From Georgenia wutianyii (GTDB taxonomy: Bacteria; Actinomycetota; Actinomycetes; Actinomycetales; Actinomycetaceae): 64,000 nt of DNA. The stretch covers positions 3,348,001-3,412,000 of the forward strand of contig NZ_CP040899.1 in NCBI RefSeq assembly GCF_006349365.1, given 5' to 3'. Position numbers and translations under genes: made by a program. The stretch's first letter is position 1; each line of letters begins with the position of its first letter. Positions 52,571 to 59,785 of the stretch are shown piece after piece. Below the pieces are notes generated by a model. That model was not told the DNA's origin. It saw only the letters and a list, made by a program, of their open reading frames with translations, and did no database searches.

Positions 52571-53526
52571 GGGGCCGGGCGGTCGGCGGCGCGGGTGAGG
52601 CGGCCGGCGACCGTGCGGAGGTGGTCGCGCAGCGACGCGGGCGACTCGACGGTGAAGTCGGCCTCGAGCTCGACGAGCGCGACGGCGAGCCACCGCACGG
52701 AGTCGCCGTCGAGCCGGAGCCGACTGGTGCGCGCGTCGACGGGCTCGACCTGCCCGATCGTCGCCCAGCGCCGCATGCGATCGCTGTCCGCCGGCTCGTG
52801 GACGAGGACGACCGCCTTCTCCTGCCACAGGTCGCGCACCCGGCGCTGGAGGTAGGCCCCGGCGTCCTGCCCGGGCAGCTCGCGCGGGGTGAAGCGGCGG
52901 CCCAGGGGGATGCGGGGGCGGAGCCGGTCGACGCGGAAGGTGCGCCAGTCCTCCCGCTCGACGTCCCAGGCGACGAGGTACCAGCGCCCGGTCCAGGCGA
53001 CGAGCCCGTAGGGCTCCACCTCCCGCCGCGACTCGGTGCCGTCACCGCGGACGTAGTCGAAGCGCAGGCACAGGTGGTCGCGGCAGGCGCCGGCGAGGGT
53101 CATGAGCACCTCGGGGTCGACGACGGCGACCCCCGGCAGGTGGACGACGCTCTCCCCCAGCCGCTGCACCCGCGCCCGCAGCCGCGCGGGCAGCACCAGC
53201 TGGAGCTTGCCGAGGGCGCGCTGGGCCGCCTCCCCCACGCCGTGGACGTTGCTGCTCGCCGCCGTCGTGAGCGCGATCGCGGCGGCGACGGCCTCGTCGC
53301 TGAGGAACTGCAACGGTGGCAGCCGGGCGCCGTCGCCGAGCCGGTAGCCACCGCCGACGCCCTTGACCGCGTGGACGGGGTAGTCGAGCTCGCGCAGCTT
53401 GTCGACGTCGCGGCGCAGCGTGCGGCCGCTGACGCCGAGCCGCTCGGCGAGCTCGGCGCCGGGCCACTCGCGCCGCAGCTGGAGCAGGCTGAGGAGCTCG
53501 AGCATCCGCCGGGAGGAATCCACCAT
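52531..53526 (-). CDS. WYL-domain transcriptional regulator (YafY-like)
   Basis: A 331-residue protein: an HTH_11 winged helix at the N-terminus (ELAERLGVSGRTLRRDVDKL), a WYL domain (RREVEPYGLVAWTGRWYLVAWD) that usually binds a small ligand or nucleic acid, and a WCX-type C-terminus. The ATG at 53526 has GGGAAGG nine nucleotides upstream; a GTG three codons earlier is possible. It is divergent from a small membrane-protein gene with a GCGGACA palindrome between them, which it probably binds. Such regulators often control their divergent neighbour. Confidence 0.88.
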   Translation of the reverse strand: MVDSSRRMLELLSLLQLRREWPGAELAERLGVSGRTLRRDVDKLRELDYPVHAVKGVGGGYRLGDGARLPPLQFLSDEAVAAAIALTTAASSNVHGVGEAAQRALGKLQLVLPARLRARVQRLGESVVHLPGVAVVDPEVLMTLAGACRDHLCLRFDYVRGDGTESRREVEPYGLVAWTGRWYLVAWDVEREDWRTFRVDRLRPRIPLGRRFTPRELPGQDAGAYLQRRVRDLWQEKAVVLVHEPADSDRMRRWATIGQVEPVDARTSRLRLDGDSVRWLAVALVELEADFTVESPASLRDHLRTVAGRLTRAADRPAPHTETSPVALSAE

Positions 53527-53548
53527 CTCCCCCACCCTTCCCGGTGCA

Positions 53549-53567
53549 GCGGACAGTGGGTGTCCGC
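53549..53567. promoter_or_regulatory. Operator candidate between the WYL regulator and the divergent small gene
   Basis: Perfect palindrome GCGGACA-GTGGG-TGTCCGC in the 89-bp divergent gap. The position suggests it is the WYL protein's binding site and overlaps both promoters. Confidence 0.65.
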
Positions 53568-53615
53568 TTCGGTTCCTAGCGTGGCAGGTGCCAGCCCCAC
53601 CCGGAAGGACGTGCC

Positions 53616-53816
53616 ATGGACCTGCACCAGCTCGACGCCTTTGCGGCCCGGAGCGTCGACGTCACACTCGCCGAGTTCCATCGCCACCAGCACCTGCCGG
53701 TCTCGCGCCCGGTACGCCCCCAGTACCGCCGCCGGCACGCGGCCGTGGCGATGGGCACCACGCTCGGGGTCGCCGTCCCGGCCGTGACGACGGTCGTCAT
53801 CGCGGTGGTCCGCTAG
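53616..53816 (+). CDS. Small single-span membrane protein
   Basis: A 66-residue protein with a His/Arg-rich soluble N-terminal part (AEFHRHQHLPVSRP, RPQYRRRHAA) and one C-terminal hydrophobic span (TTLGVAVPAVTTVVIAVV). A GGAAGG ribosome site stands before the ATG, supporting a real gene. No family recognised. It is divergent from the WYL regulator and likely controlled by it. A perfect terminator follows at 53891. Confidence 0.65.
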   Translation: MDLHQLDAFAARSVDVTLAEFHRHQHLPVSRPVRPQYRRRHAAVAMGTTLGVAVPAVTTVVIAVVR

Positions 53817-53890
53817 GAGTCGGTGGTGGGAGGTGGCCCCTCCCGCCACCGGCACGGACGCGCGGTGGAGGGCCGCGCGCCGGCACGTGC

Positions 53891-53919
53891 GACCCCGGGA
53901 GCTACCGGCTCCCGGGGTC
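53891..53919. terminator. Perfect 12-bp stem terminator
   Basis: Arms GACCCCGGGAGC and exact complement with the loop TACCG, 74 bp behind the small membrane-protein gene. Confidence 0.9.
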
Positions 53920-54074
53920 GTCGCGCAGCAGGGTGAGCGCCGGTGAGCCGGACGGTGAGGACGAGAACTGCGGCGGTGTGCCGCAGCGCGATCGTCACCG
54001 CGTCCGCCGGCCGAGCGCAGCGCTGGCGAGCGCCGTGGCCACGGCCCCGAGCGCGCGGCACCCCGCGGGTGTCC

Positions 54075-54192
54075 CCGCCGGTTTCCTGCCACCAAGTCCC
54101 CCGGCAGCACTCCCGAGCGCCCGCCACCCGGCGTGTCGCCCGCGTGTCGCGGACTTGGTGGCAGATTCTGCGCGCTCGGCGGGCCGCCGGGG
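54075..54192. repeat. 118-bp repeat, copy 1, with 14-bp inverted arms
   Basis: Direct copy of 54258-54375 (offset 183 bp), with a single difference by eye. Inside lies an inverted repeat with perfect 14-bp arms CTGCCACCAAGTCC (54086-54099) and GGACTTGGTGGCAG (54151-54164) around 51 bp. Confidence 0.9.
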
Positions 54193-54257
54193 GGCGGCCG
54201 GTCCGCCCAGCCCGCTGCGCCGGCGCGTGGGCGCGGGGCGCGCGGCCCGCGGTGTCA

Positions 54258-54375
54258 CCGCCGGTTTCCTGGCACCAAGTCCCCCGGCAGCACTCCCGAG
54301 CGCCCGCCACCCGGCGTGTCGCCCGCGTGTCGCGGACTTGGTGGCAGATTCTGCGCGCTCGGCGGGCCGCCGGGG
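54258..54375. repeat. 118-bp repeat, copy 2, one arm base changed
   Basis: Second copy, ending nine bases from the stop of the ArsR-like gene. Its left arm reads CTGGCACCAAGTCC, so the inverted repeat (54269-54347) has one mismatch compared with copy 1. Confidence 0.9.
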
Positions 54376-54383
54376 CGGGCCTG

Positions 54384-54956
54384 TCAGTCCTCGGGCGGCT
54401 CGGAGTGGATCGTGGCCATGACGCGCACGCGGCGCGAGCCCGGCGGGCGCTGGGACGGGTCGTCACGGGCCTCGAACTTCTCGAAGAGCGCCATGATCTC
54501 GTCGCCGAGAGCAGCCGCCTCCTCCGCGGTCGCCCAGATGCTGCTGTTCATCAGCCGGGTGGCCTCGAGCCACTCCTGCGGCTCCTGGCCGAGGCGCTCC
54601 ATGGCCGCCCACACCCGCTGCGAGCGCTGCTGGAAGGTCATCCGCGCGAGCTCGACGGTCGCTTGGACGGAGCCGGGGACGTCGGGGTCGATGCCCGTGG
54701 CGTAGCCCCGGCGGGTGACCGGGCGCCACGGCTTCTCCCGGCCGCGCGGGGCCGCGCGCTCGATGAAGCCGTACTTCTCGAGCATCCGCAGGTGGAAGGA
54801 GCAGCTCGCCACCGACTCACCGGTGAGGTCGGCGCACTGTGTCGCCGTGAGCTCGGCGTGCTCGCCCAGGAGGTCGAGGAGTCGCAGGCGCAGGGGGTGG
54901 GACAGCGCCCGGATCCGCTCAGGGGCGTTGATGAGCTCCCGGTCCTCCATTGGCAT
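54384..54956 (-). CDS. ArsR-like winged-helix transcriptional regulator
   Basis: A 190-residue protein with an ArsR/HTH_20 winged helix at about residues 8-85 (RIRALSHPLRLRLLDLLGEH, SVASCSFHLRMLEKYGFIER) and a helical C-terminal half of unknown role (RMTFQQRSQRVWAAMERLG). No obvious metal-binding Cys cluster: the one Cys in CSFHLRML replaces the usual CVCDL site, so a non-metal signal is likely. ATG at 54956 or 54950. A TTGCGCAA palindrome lies 18 bp upstream and is its probable operator. Confidence 0.83.
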   Translation of the reverse strand: MPMEDRELINAPERIRALSHPLRLRLLDLLGEHAELTATQCADLTGESVASCSFHLRMLEKYGFIERAAPRGREKPWRPVTRRGYATGIDPDVPGSVQATVELARMTFQQRSQRVWAAMERLGQEPQEWLEATRLMNSSIWATAEEAAALGDEIMALFEKFEARDDPSQRPPGSRRVRVMATIHSEPPED

Positions 54957-54974
54957 GCCACAACTCTAGAGGTC

Positions 54975-54986
54975 TCTTGCGCAAGA
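54975..54986. promoter_or_regulatory. Operator candidate of the ArsR-like regulator
   Basis: Perfect 12-bp palindrome TCTTGCGCAAGA, 18 bp upstream of the regulator's ATG. A second short palindrome CTCTAGAG lies between it and the start. Autoregulation is inferred. Confidence 0.6.
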
Positions 54987-55060
54987 AGTGCTGTCCACTC
55001 CCGCCACCCCGCACCCGCGCTCCGGCCCCCACCGCCCACGACCTGCCGCCCTCCTTCTCC

Positions 55061-55137
55061 GCCGAGCACTGGATCGCGCACGTCCGGATCCCCTTGCCCC
55101 TCTCGCGGATCGCTGGCCGAGCGCTGGATGCTGCACG
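55061..55137. repeat. Two direct copies of the dispersed repeat core
   Basis: 22-bp copies at 55061-55082 (GCCGAGCACTGGAT...GCACG) and 55116-55137 (GCCGAGCGCTGGAT...GCACG), 55 bp apart, with about four differences. They resemble the arms of the copA hairpin at 34076-34120. Confidence 0.6.
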
Positions 55138-55349
55138 CCCACACCCGGCCGCCGCCGCTGACCCGCGGCGGGAGGGAACAGGCAGCGCTGAATTTCGGTT
55201 GTCCCGCCCACCGCCCGCTGCGAGGGTGGACCGCCTCGACGGGCCGCGCGCCCACACCCCCTCCCCGCACCTGACCCTGACCCCGCACCAGGGTGCGACC
55301 AGGGTCCTGCCGGATACCGCTGCCTGCCTGCTCACGATTCGCTGGGACC

Positions 55350-56027
55350 ATGCCGGACCTCATCACCGCGCTGCCCGAGGCGTTCAGCCCCGCGCTCCTC
55401 GTCGTCGCCGCCCTGCTCGCCTTCCTCGAGTCCGCCCTCGGCCTGGGGGTCCTCGTGCCCGGCGAGCTCGGCGCGGTCCTCCTCGGGGCCGCCGCCACCA
55501 CCCCGGTGCAGGCGCTCCTCGCCCTCGCCGTCCTCACGGCCGCGGCCTCGGCCGCCGACCACGTCGGCTACGCCGTCGGGCGCCGCTGGGGCAGCCGCCT
55601 GCGCGGCACCCGTCTCGTGCGGCGGCTCGGCACCGAGCACTGGGACCGGGCGGGGACGATGCTCCGCCGCCGCGGCGCGAGCGCGCTCGTCGTCAGCCGC
55701 CTGCTGCCCCTCGTGCGCACGCTCATGCCGGCCGCCGCGGGTGCCGCCCGGATCCGCTACCGGCGCTTCCTCGCCGGGTCGGTCACCGGCACGCTCGTGT
55801 GGGCGGCGGGCTGGCTCGCCGTCGGCACCTTCGGCGGCCTGGCCCTGCCGCACCTGGCCGACTCCCTCGGCCGGCTCGGGTGGGTCGTGCTCGCGGGTCT
55901 CATCGTCCTCGGCGGTCTCCTCGTCCTGTGGCGACGGGCGCGTCAGCGGGCGCTCGTGCGCGCGCTCGACCTCGCGGTCCCGGAGCGCGAGCTCACCCGG
56001 GTACCGGCGCCGTGCCCAGGTCCCTGA
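55350..56027 (+). CDS. DedA-family membrane protein
   Basis: A 225-residue protein with four to five hydrophobic segments and DedA/VTT marks: FLESALGLGVLVPGEL near residue 23 and SRLLPLVRTLMPAAAGAARIRYRRFLAG near 115-142, the latter with the essential Arg residues. DedA proteins act in undecaprenyl-phosphate or phospholipid recycling and membrane homeostasis. The ATG at 55350 starts the first helix at normal distance. The 3' end overlaps the GNAT remnant on the other strand by 35 bp. Confidence 0.9.
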   Translation: MPDLITALPEAFSPALLVVAALLAFLESALGLGVLVPGELGAVLLGAAATTPVQALLALAVLTAAASAADHVGYAVGRRWGSRLRGTRLVRRLGTEHWDRAGTMLRRRGASALVVSRLLPLVRTLMPAAAGAARIRYRRFLAGSVTGTLVWAAGWLAVGTFGGLALPHLADSLGRLGWVVLAGLIVLGGLLVLWRRARQRALVRALDLAVPERELTRVPAPCPGP

Positions 56028-56214
56028 GGAGCACCGGCTCGGCCGTCCCGTCCGGGCGCGGCCGGCGGCCCGTCTCCCGGTAGCCGAGGCGCACGTAGAG
56101 CCGCCGGGCGGCCTCGTTGTCCTCGGCGACGTGCATCATCACCGCCCGCCCTCCGCGCGCACGCACCCGCCCCTCTGCGGTCGCGACGAGCAGGCTGCCG
56201 ACGCCCCGGCGCGG
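55993..56214 (-). pseudogene. N-terminally truncated GNAT acetyltransferase remnant
   Basis: Directly behind the photolyase stop, in the same reading frame, 73 codons remain open up to TGA at 55993. They encode the C-terminal half of a GNAT acetyltransferase: RGVGSLLVATAEGR (acetyl-CoA pyrophosphate loop), then EDNEAARRLYVRLGYRETGR, the classical last motif. The N-terminal beta-strands and a start codon with ribosome site are missing, so this is very probably a gene fragment left after a deletion or the arrival of the photolyase gene. It overlaps dedA by 35 bp. Confidence 0.8.
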
Positions 56215-57567
56215 TCAGGCCGCGCGGGCGGACTCGTAGCGGCGCAGCGCCTCGGCCCGCTCCGCGGCGTGGTCGACGATGCGCTCGGGGTACCCGTGGG
56301 CGAGCCCGTCGGGCACCCGCCACGGCTGGTGCACGGCCGCGCCCGGGACGTGGGCGAGCTCGGGGACGTGGCGGCGCACGTAGTCGCCCGCCGGGTCGAA
56401 CCGCTCCCCCTGGCTCACCGGGTTGAAGACCCGGAAGTAGGGGGCGGCGTCGGTACCGGTGCCGGCCACCCACTGCCAGCCGTGGTTGTTGGAGGCGAGG
56501 TCGCCGTCGGCGAGGTGGGCGAGGAAGTGGCGGGCGCCGTGGGGCCACCACACGTGGAGGTCCTTGACGAGGAAGCTCGCCACGACCATCCGTGCCCGGT
56601 TGTGCATCCACCCGGTCTCGCGCAGCTGGCGCATGGCGGCGTCGACGAAGGGGTAGCCGGTGCGCCCCTCCTCCCACGCGCGGACGTGGGCGGCGGGCGT
56701 ACCCGCCGGGTCCTCGTAGGCCATCGAGCGCAGGCCATCGTTCAGGTCGCTCCACGCGGAGGCGGGGTGGTGCCACAGGACGTCGGCGTAGAACTCCCGC
56801 CAGCACAGCTCGGTGACATAGCGCCGGGCGGCCTCGGTGCGCCCGGCCGGGTGGGCGGCGACGTCGGCGAGCATGGTCCGCGGGTGGATCGTGCCGTACT
56901 TGAGGTGGACCGACATCTGCGACGTCGCGTCGAGGTCGGGGCGGTCACGGGCGGTGTCGTAGCGGGCGAGGTCGGTGTCGAGGAACTCCGCCCACCGCTC
57001 CCGGGCCGCGGCCTCGCCGACGGCGTGGGTGGGCGGGCCGTCGGCGCCGGGCAGCTCCTCGGTCGCCACGCCCCGGCGCCACCGGAGCCGGGCGGGCGGC
57101 GGGGCGGGCGGCGGGCTGCCGTGGTCGCGCCAGGCCCGGGAGAAGGGGGTGAAGACGCGGTAGGGGTCGCCGTCGGCCTTGCGCACGACGCCCGGCCCGA
57201 CGGCGTAGGGGGTGCCGGTGGCGACGAGCGGCACGTCGCCCAGGGCCGCGGCGACGCGGGCGTCGCGGCGGCGCCCGTAGGGGGTGGTCTCGCGGCTCAC
57301 GTGGACGCTGCCCGCGCCGGACTCCCGGACCAGCCGGGGGACCTCCTCCTCCGGGCGGCCGGTACGCACGACGAGCGCGCGGTCGGTCGACTCCCGGAGG
57401 TCCTCCAGGGCCGCGACGAGATGCGCGCGGCGCACCGGGCCGGCGGTGGCGAGCAGCGCGGGGTCGACGACGAACACCGGCAGCACCTGCCCGCCCTCAT
57501 GGGCGGCGAGCAGCGCCGGCAGGTCGTGGAGGCGCAGGTCGCGGCGCAGCCACAGGACGGCGGTCAC
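56215..57567 (-). CDS. phr: Deoxyribodipyrimidine photo-lyase
   Basis: A 450-residue photolyase/cryptochrome-family protein. The N-terminal Rossmann antenna domain begins VLWLRRDLRLHDLPAL; the C-terminal FAD domain shows TGYPFVDAAMRQLRETGWMHNRARM and a Trp-rich end (HVWWPHGA, NNHGWQWVAGTGTDAAPYF). It repairs cyclobutane pyrimidine dimers in DNA using blue light. The GTG at 57567 has GGAGG eight nucleotides upstream and starts the antenna domain exactly. It lies 38 bp after the mutarotase gene on the same strand. Confidence 0.94.
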   Translation of the reverse strand: MTAVLWLRRDLRLHDLPALLAAHEGGQVLPVFVVDPALLATAGPVRRAHLVAALEDLRESTDRALVVRTGRPEEEVPRLVRESGAGSVHVSRETTPYGRRRDARVAAALGDVPLVATGTPYAVGPGVVRKADGDPYRVFTPFSRAWRDHGSPPPAPPPARLRWRRGVATEELPGADGPPTHAVGEAAARERWAEFLDTDLARYDTARDRPDLDATSQMSVHLKYGTIHPRTMLADVAAHPAGRTEAARRYVTELCWREFYADVLWHHPASAWSDLNDGLRSMAYEDPAGTPAAHVRAWEEGRTGYPFVDAAMRQLRETGWMHNRARMVVASFLVKDLHVWWPHGARHFLAHLADGDLASNNHGWQWVAGTGTDAAPYFRVFNPVSQGERFDPAGDYVRRHVPELAHVPGAAVHQPWRVPDGLAHGYPERIVDHAAERAEALRRYESARAA

Positions 57568-57605
57568 GGCACCATCCTCCGGTCGCCGCGCCCCGCGCGC
57601 CCGGG

Positions 57606-58508
57606 CTACCGGGTGACGGTGATGCGCGCCGTCGTCGTGTGCTCCTCGCCGAGGGCCAGGACGACGGCGTCGCCGAGCGCGTTGGCGGTCTCGACGCACA
57701 CCATCGAGGGCCACTCGTCGTCGCCGTAGTCGGGCATCGCGGCGGCCTTGTCCACCCAGGGGTTCCACACGACGGTGTTGGCCGAGCCGTCCTTGTCCAC
57801 CCCGATCCGGCGGCCGGCGCCCTCGTCGACGACGACGGCGGTCGCGGTGCTCGCGTAGACCCGGTCGGTCTCCCCGGTGAACGTCACCTCGCCCTCCTGG
57901 GTGAGGAGGTCAGGGCCGGCGCCGGGCGCCTTGTCGAGGTAGGTCGCGCCGTCGAGGCCGTCGACCGTCGTCGTGCGGACGTCGGAGACGGCGAGGTAGG
58001 TGTGCAGCGCCTCCTCGTAGGAGATCTCCTCGGGCCCGGTGTTGCGGACGGTGAGCGCGACGGTGAGCTCGCGGCCGAAGGTCACCGTGCAGGTCGCGGT
58101 GAACGGGTGCGGCCAGGAGGCCGCGGCGGGGACGCCGGCGGCGTCGGCGTCGGTGAGGCGCAGGGTGAGGGTGACCGCGCCGTCGCGCTCCTCGGCGGCC
58201 TCGAGCCGCCAGGGGGCCAGGCGCGCGAAGCCGTGGGCGGGCGGGGCGAGGCCGGGCTCGCGGCCGGGCCCGAACCACGGGAAGCAGATCGGGATGCCGC
58301 CGCGGATCGGCTCGCCGGGCGCGAAGTGGGACGCCCCGCTCATCCAGATCACCGGGTCGGCGCCGGCGGGGGTCCACGCGGTGACGTGGGCGCCCTGGAG
58401 GTAGAGCTCTCCCGTGGCGAGCGCGGTGGCGACCCGCACGACGGGCAGCCCACCCTCCCCCTCGGCGAGCGTGACGGACTCGGGCAGGTCGGCCGCGGTG
58501 CTGGTCAT
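57606..58508 (-). CDS. D-hexose-6-phosphate mutarotase (YeaD-like aldose 1-epimerase)
   Basis: A 300-residue protein of the aldose 1-epimerase superfamily, YeaD type: LYLQGAHVTAWTP, GGIPICFPWFGP, PAHGFARLAPWRL, EALHTYLAVSD and VVWNPWVDKAAAMPDYGDDEW. The catalytic His (HGFAR; HTYL) and acidic residue are present. It interconverts the anomers of glucose-6-phosphate. The ATG at 58508 gives normal length; a short upstream extension is unlikely. Gene context (photolyase) gives no extra hint. Confidence 0.9.
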   Translation of the reverse strand: MTSTAADLPESVTLAEGEGGLPVVRVATALATGELYLQGAHVTAWTPAGADPVIWMSGASHFAPGEPIRGGIPICFPWFGPGREPGLAPPAHGFARLAPWRLEAAEERDGAVTLTLRLTDADAAGVPAAASWPHPFTATCTVTFGRELTVALTVRNTGPEEISYEEALHTYLAVSDVRTTTVDGLDGATYLDKAPGAGPDLLTQEGEVTFTGETDRVYASTATAVVVDEGAGRRIGVDKDGSANTVVWNPWVDKAAAMPDYGDDEWPSMVCVETANALGDAVVLALGEEHTTTARITVTR

Positions 58509-58633
58509 GGCACGGGACGCTACCCGCCGTCGGGCCGGGGTCGCAGCGGTTGTCACCAGTTGCCCCGGTCAGACCCCGCACCGCGCCTGTCGAAGCCGCC
58601 CTCCGGCCGGACCCGGGCCGATAGCCTCCGGGC

Positions 58634-59785
58634 ATGCTGCGCCCAGGGCTGGTCCAGGCACTGGCGGACACCGCCGTCACCGCGCCCGCCGCCGTCCTCG
58701 ACCTCGCGGCGCTGCGCGCGAACGCCGCCGACCTCGCCGCGCGTGCCGGCGGGCTGCCGGTGCGGGTGGCGACGAAGTCGGTGCGCTGCCGGTGGGTGCT
58801 CGACACGCTCGGCGCCGAGCGGGTCATGACGTACTCGGCGGCGGAGTCGGTGTGGCTCGCGCGGCACGGCCACGCGGACGTCCTGCTCGCCTACCCGACC
58901 ACCGACACCGCCGCGCTCGCGCGGATCGCCGCGGACCCGCTCGTCCGCGAGCGCGTCACGGTCATGGTCGACCACCCCGACCACCTGCGGCTGCTCACCG
59001 CGGCGGGCGCGGGGCCGCGTCGCCCGGTGCGGGTGTGCCTCGACCTCGACGCCTCGCTGCGGCTCGGTCCGCTGCACCTGGGTGTGCGCCGCTCGCCGGT
59101 GCACACCCCCGCCCAGGCCGCCGCTGCCGCCCGCCGGGTGCTCGCCACCCCGGGCCTGAGGCTGCACGGGGTCATGTGCTACGACGCGCAGGTGGCCGGG
59201 CTGGCCGACTCCTCCGCGGCGGTCCGCGCCGTCAAGACGCTCTCCACACGCGAGCTGGGCCGCCGCCGCCCCGAGCTCGTCGCGGCCGTGCGCGAGGTGG
59301 CCGACGTCCCGCTCGTCAACGTCGGCGGGACCGGCAGCCTCCACCTCTACGGGCGCTCCGGGGAGGTCACCGAGGTGACGGCCGGCTCCGGGCTGCTCGG
59401 CCCCACGCTGTTCGACGGCTACCGCGCCTTCCGCCCGCGGCCCGCGCTGTTCCTCGTCTCCCCGGTGGTGCGCCGGCCCGGGCGCCGGGTCGCGACGGTG
59501 TTCTCCACCGGGTTCACCGCCTCCGGGCCGCCGGGCCGCGACCGGCTGCCGACGCCGGTGCACCCGCCGGGTCTGCGGCTCACCCGGGCGGAGGGCGCCG
59601 GGGAGGTCCAGACGCCGGTGGCCGGCGCGGGCGCCGACGCGCTGCGGGTGGGTGACCTCGTGTGGTTCCGCCCGGCGAAGTCCGGGGAGCAGCTCGAGCG
59701 GGTGAGCACCGTCCACGTCGTCGAGGACGGCACCGTCCTCGCCTCGGTCCCGACCTACCGCGGTGAGGGCGGGTGCTTCGGGTGA
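58634..59785 (+). CDS. PLP-dependent amino acid aldolase/deaminase (alanine-racemase fold)
   Basis: A 383-residue protein with an alanine racemase-type N-terminal barrel (VLDLAALRANAADLAARAG; PLP Lys in VATKSVRC near residue 48) and a C-terminal D-serine dehydratase/D-threonine aldolase-like domain. Segments GLRLHGVMCYDAQVAG and VTEVTAGSGLLGPTLFDGY fit the actinobacterial group called amino acid deaminase/aldolase. The substrate is unknown. Its stop overlaps the next start as GTGA, tying it to the lactone oxidase gene. Confidence 0.85.
   Translation: MLRPGLVQALADTAVTAPAAVLDLAALRANAADLAARAGGLPVRVATKSVRCRWVLDTLGAERVMTYSAAESVWLARHGHADVLLAYPTTDTAALARIAADPLVRERVTVMVDHPDHLRLLTAAGAGPRRPVRVCLDLDASLRLGPLHLGVRRSPVHTPAQAAAAARRVLATPGLRLHGVMCYDAQVAGLADSSAAVRAVKTLSTRELGRRRPELVAAVREVADVPLVNVGGTGSLHLYGRSGEVTEVTAGSGLLGPTLFDGYRAFRPRPALFLVSPVVRRPGRRVATVFSTGFTASGPPGRDRLPTPVHPPGLRLTRAEGAGEVQTPVAGAGADALRVGDLVWFRPAKSGEQLERVSTVHVVEDGTVLASVPTYRGEGGCFG

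Larger units (their letters stand above)
53817..54383. other. 567-bp non-coding region with terminator and a 118-bp duplication
   Basis: Holds a terminator (53891-53919), a stretch 53920-54074 in which I see nothing definite, and two copies of a 118-bp element (54075-54192, 54258-54375). Open frames through it arise only from the GC content and the duplication. Confidence 0.6.
54957..55349. other. 393-bp divergent region between the ArsR-like gene and dedA
   Basis: Contains the operator candidate at 54975-54986, two copies of the dispersed repeat core (55061-55137) and, near dedA, CTGACCCTGA followed by two CCAGGGT elements (55271-55306) that could pair. Otherwise no coding sequence is visible. 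Confidence 0.6.

Noticed and set aside
54075..54375. Possible insertion sequence or coding repeat gene
   Set aside because: No transposase or conserved protein; open frames run through it only because of GC content and duplication.
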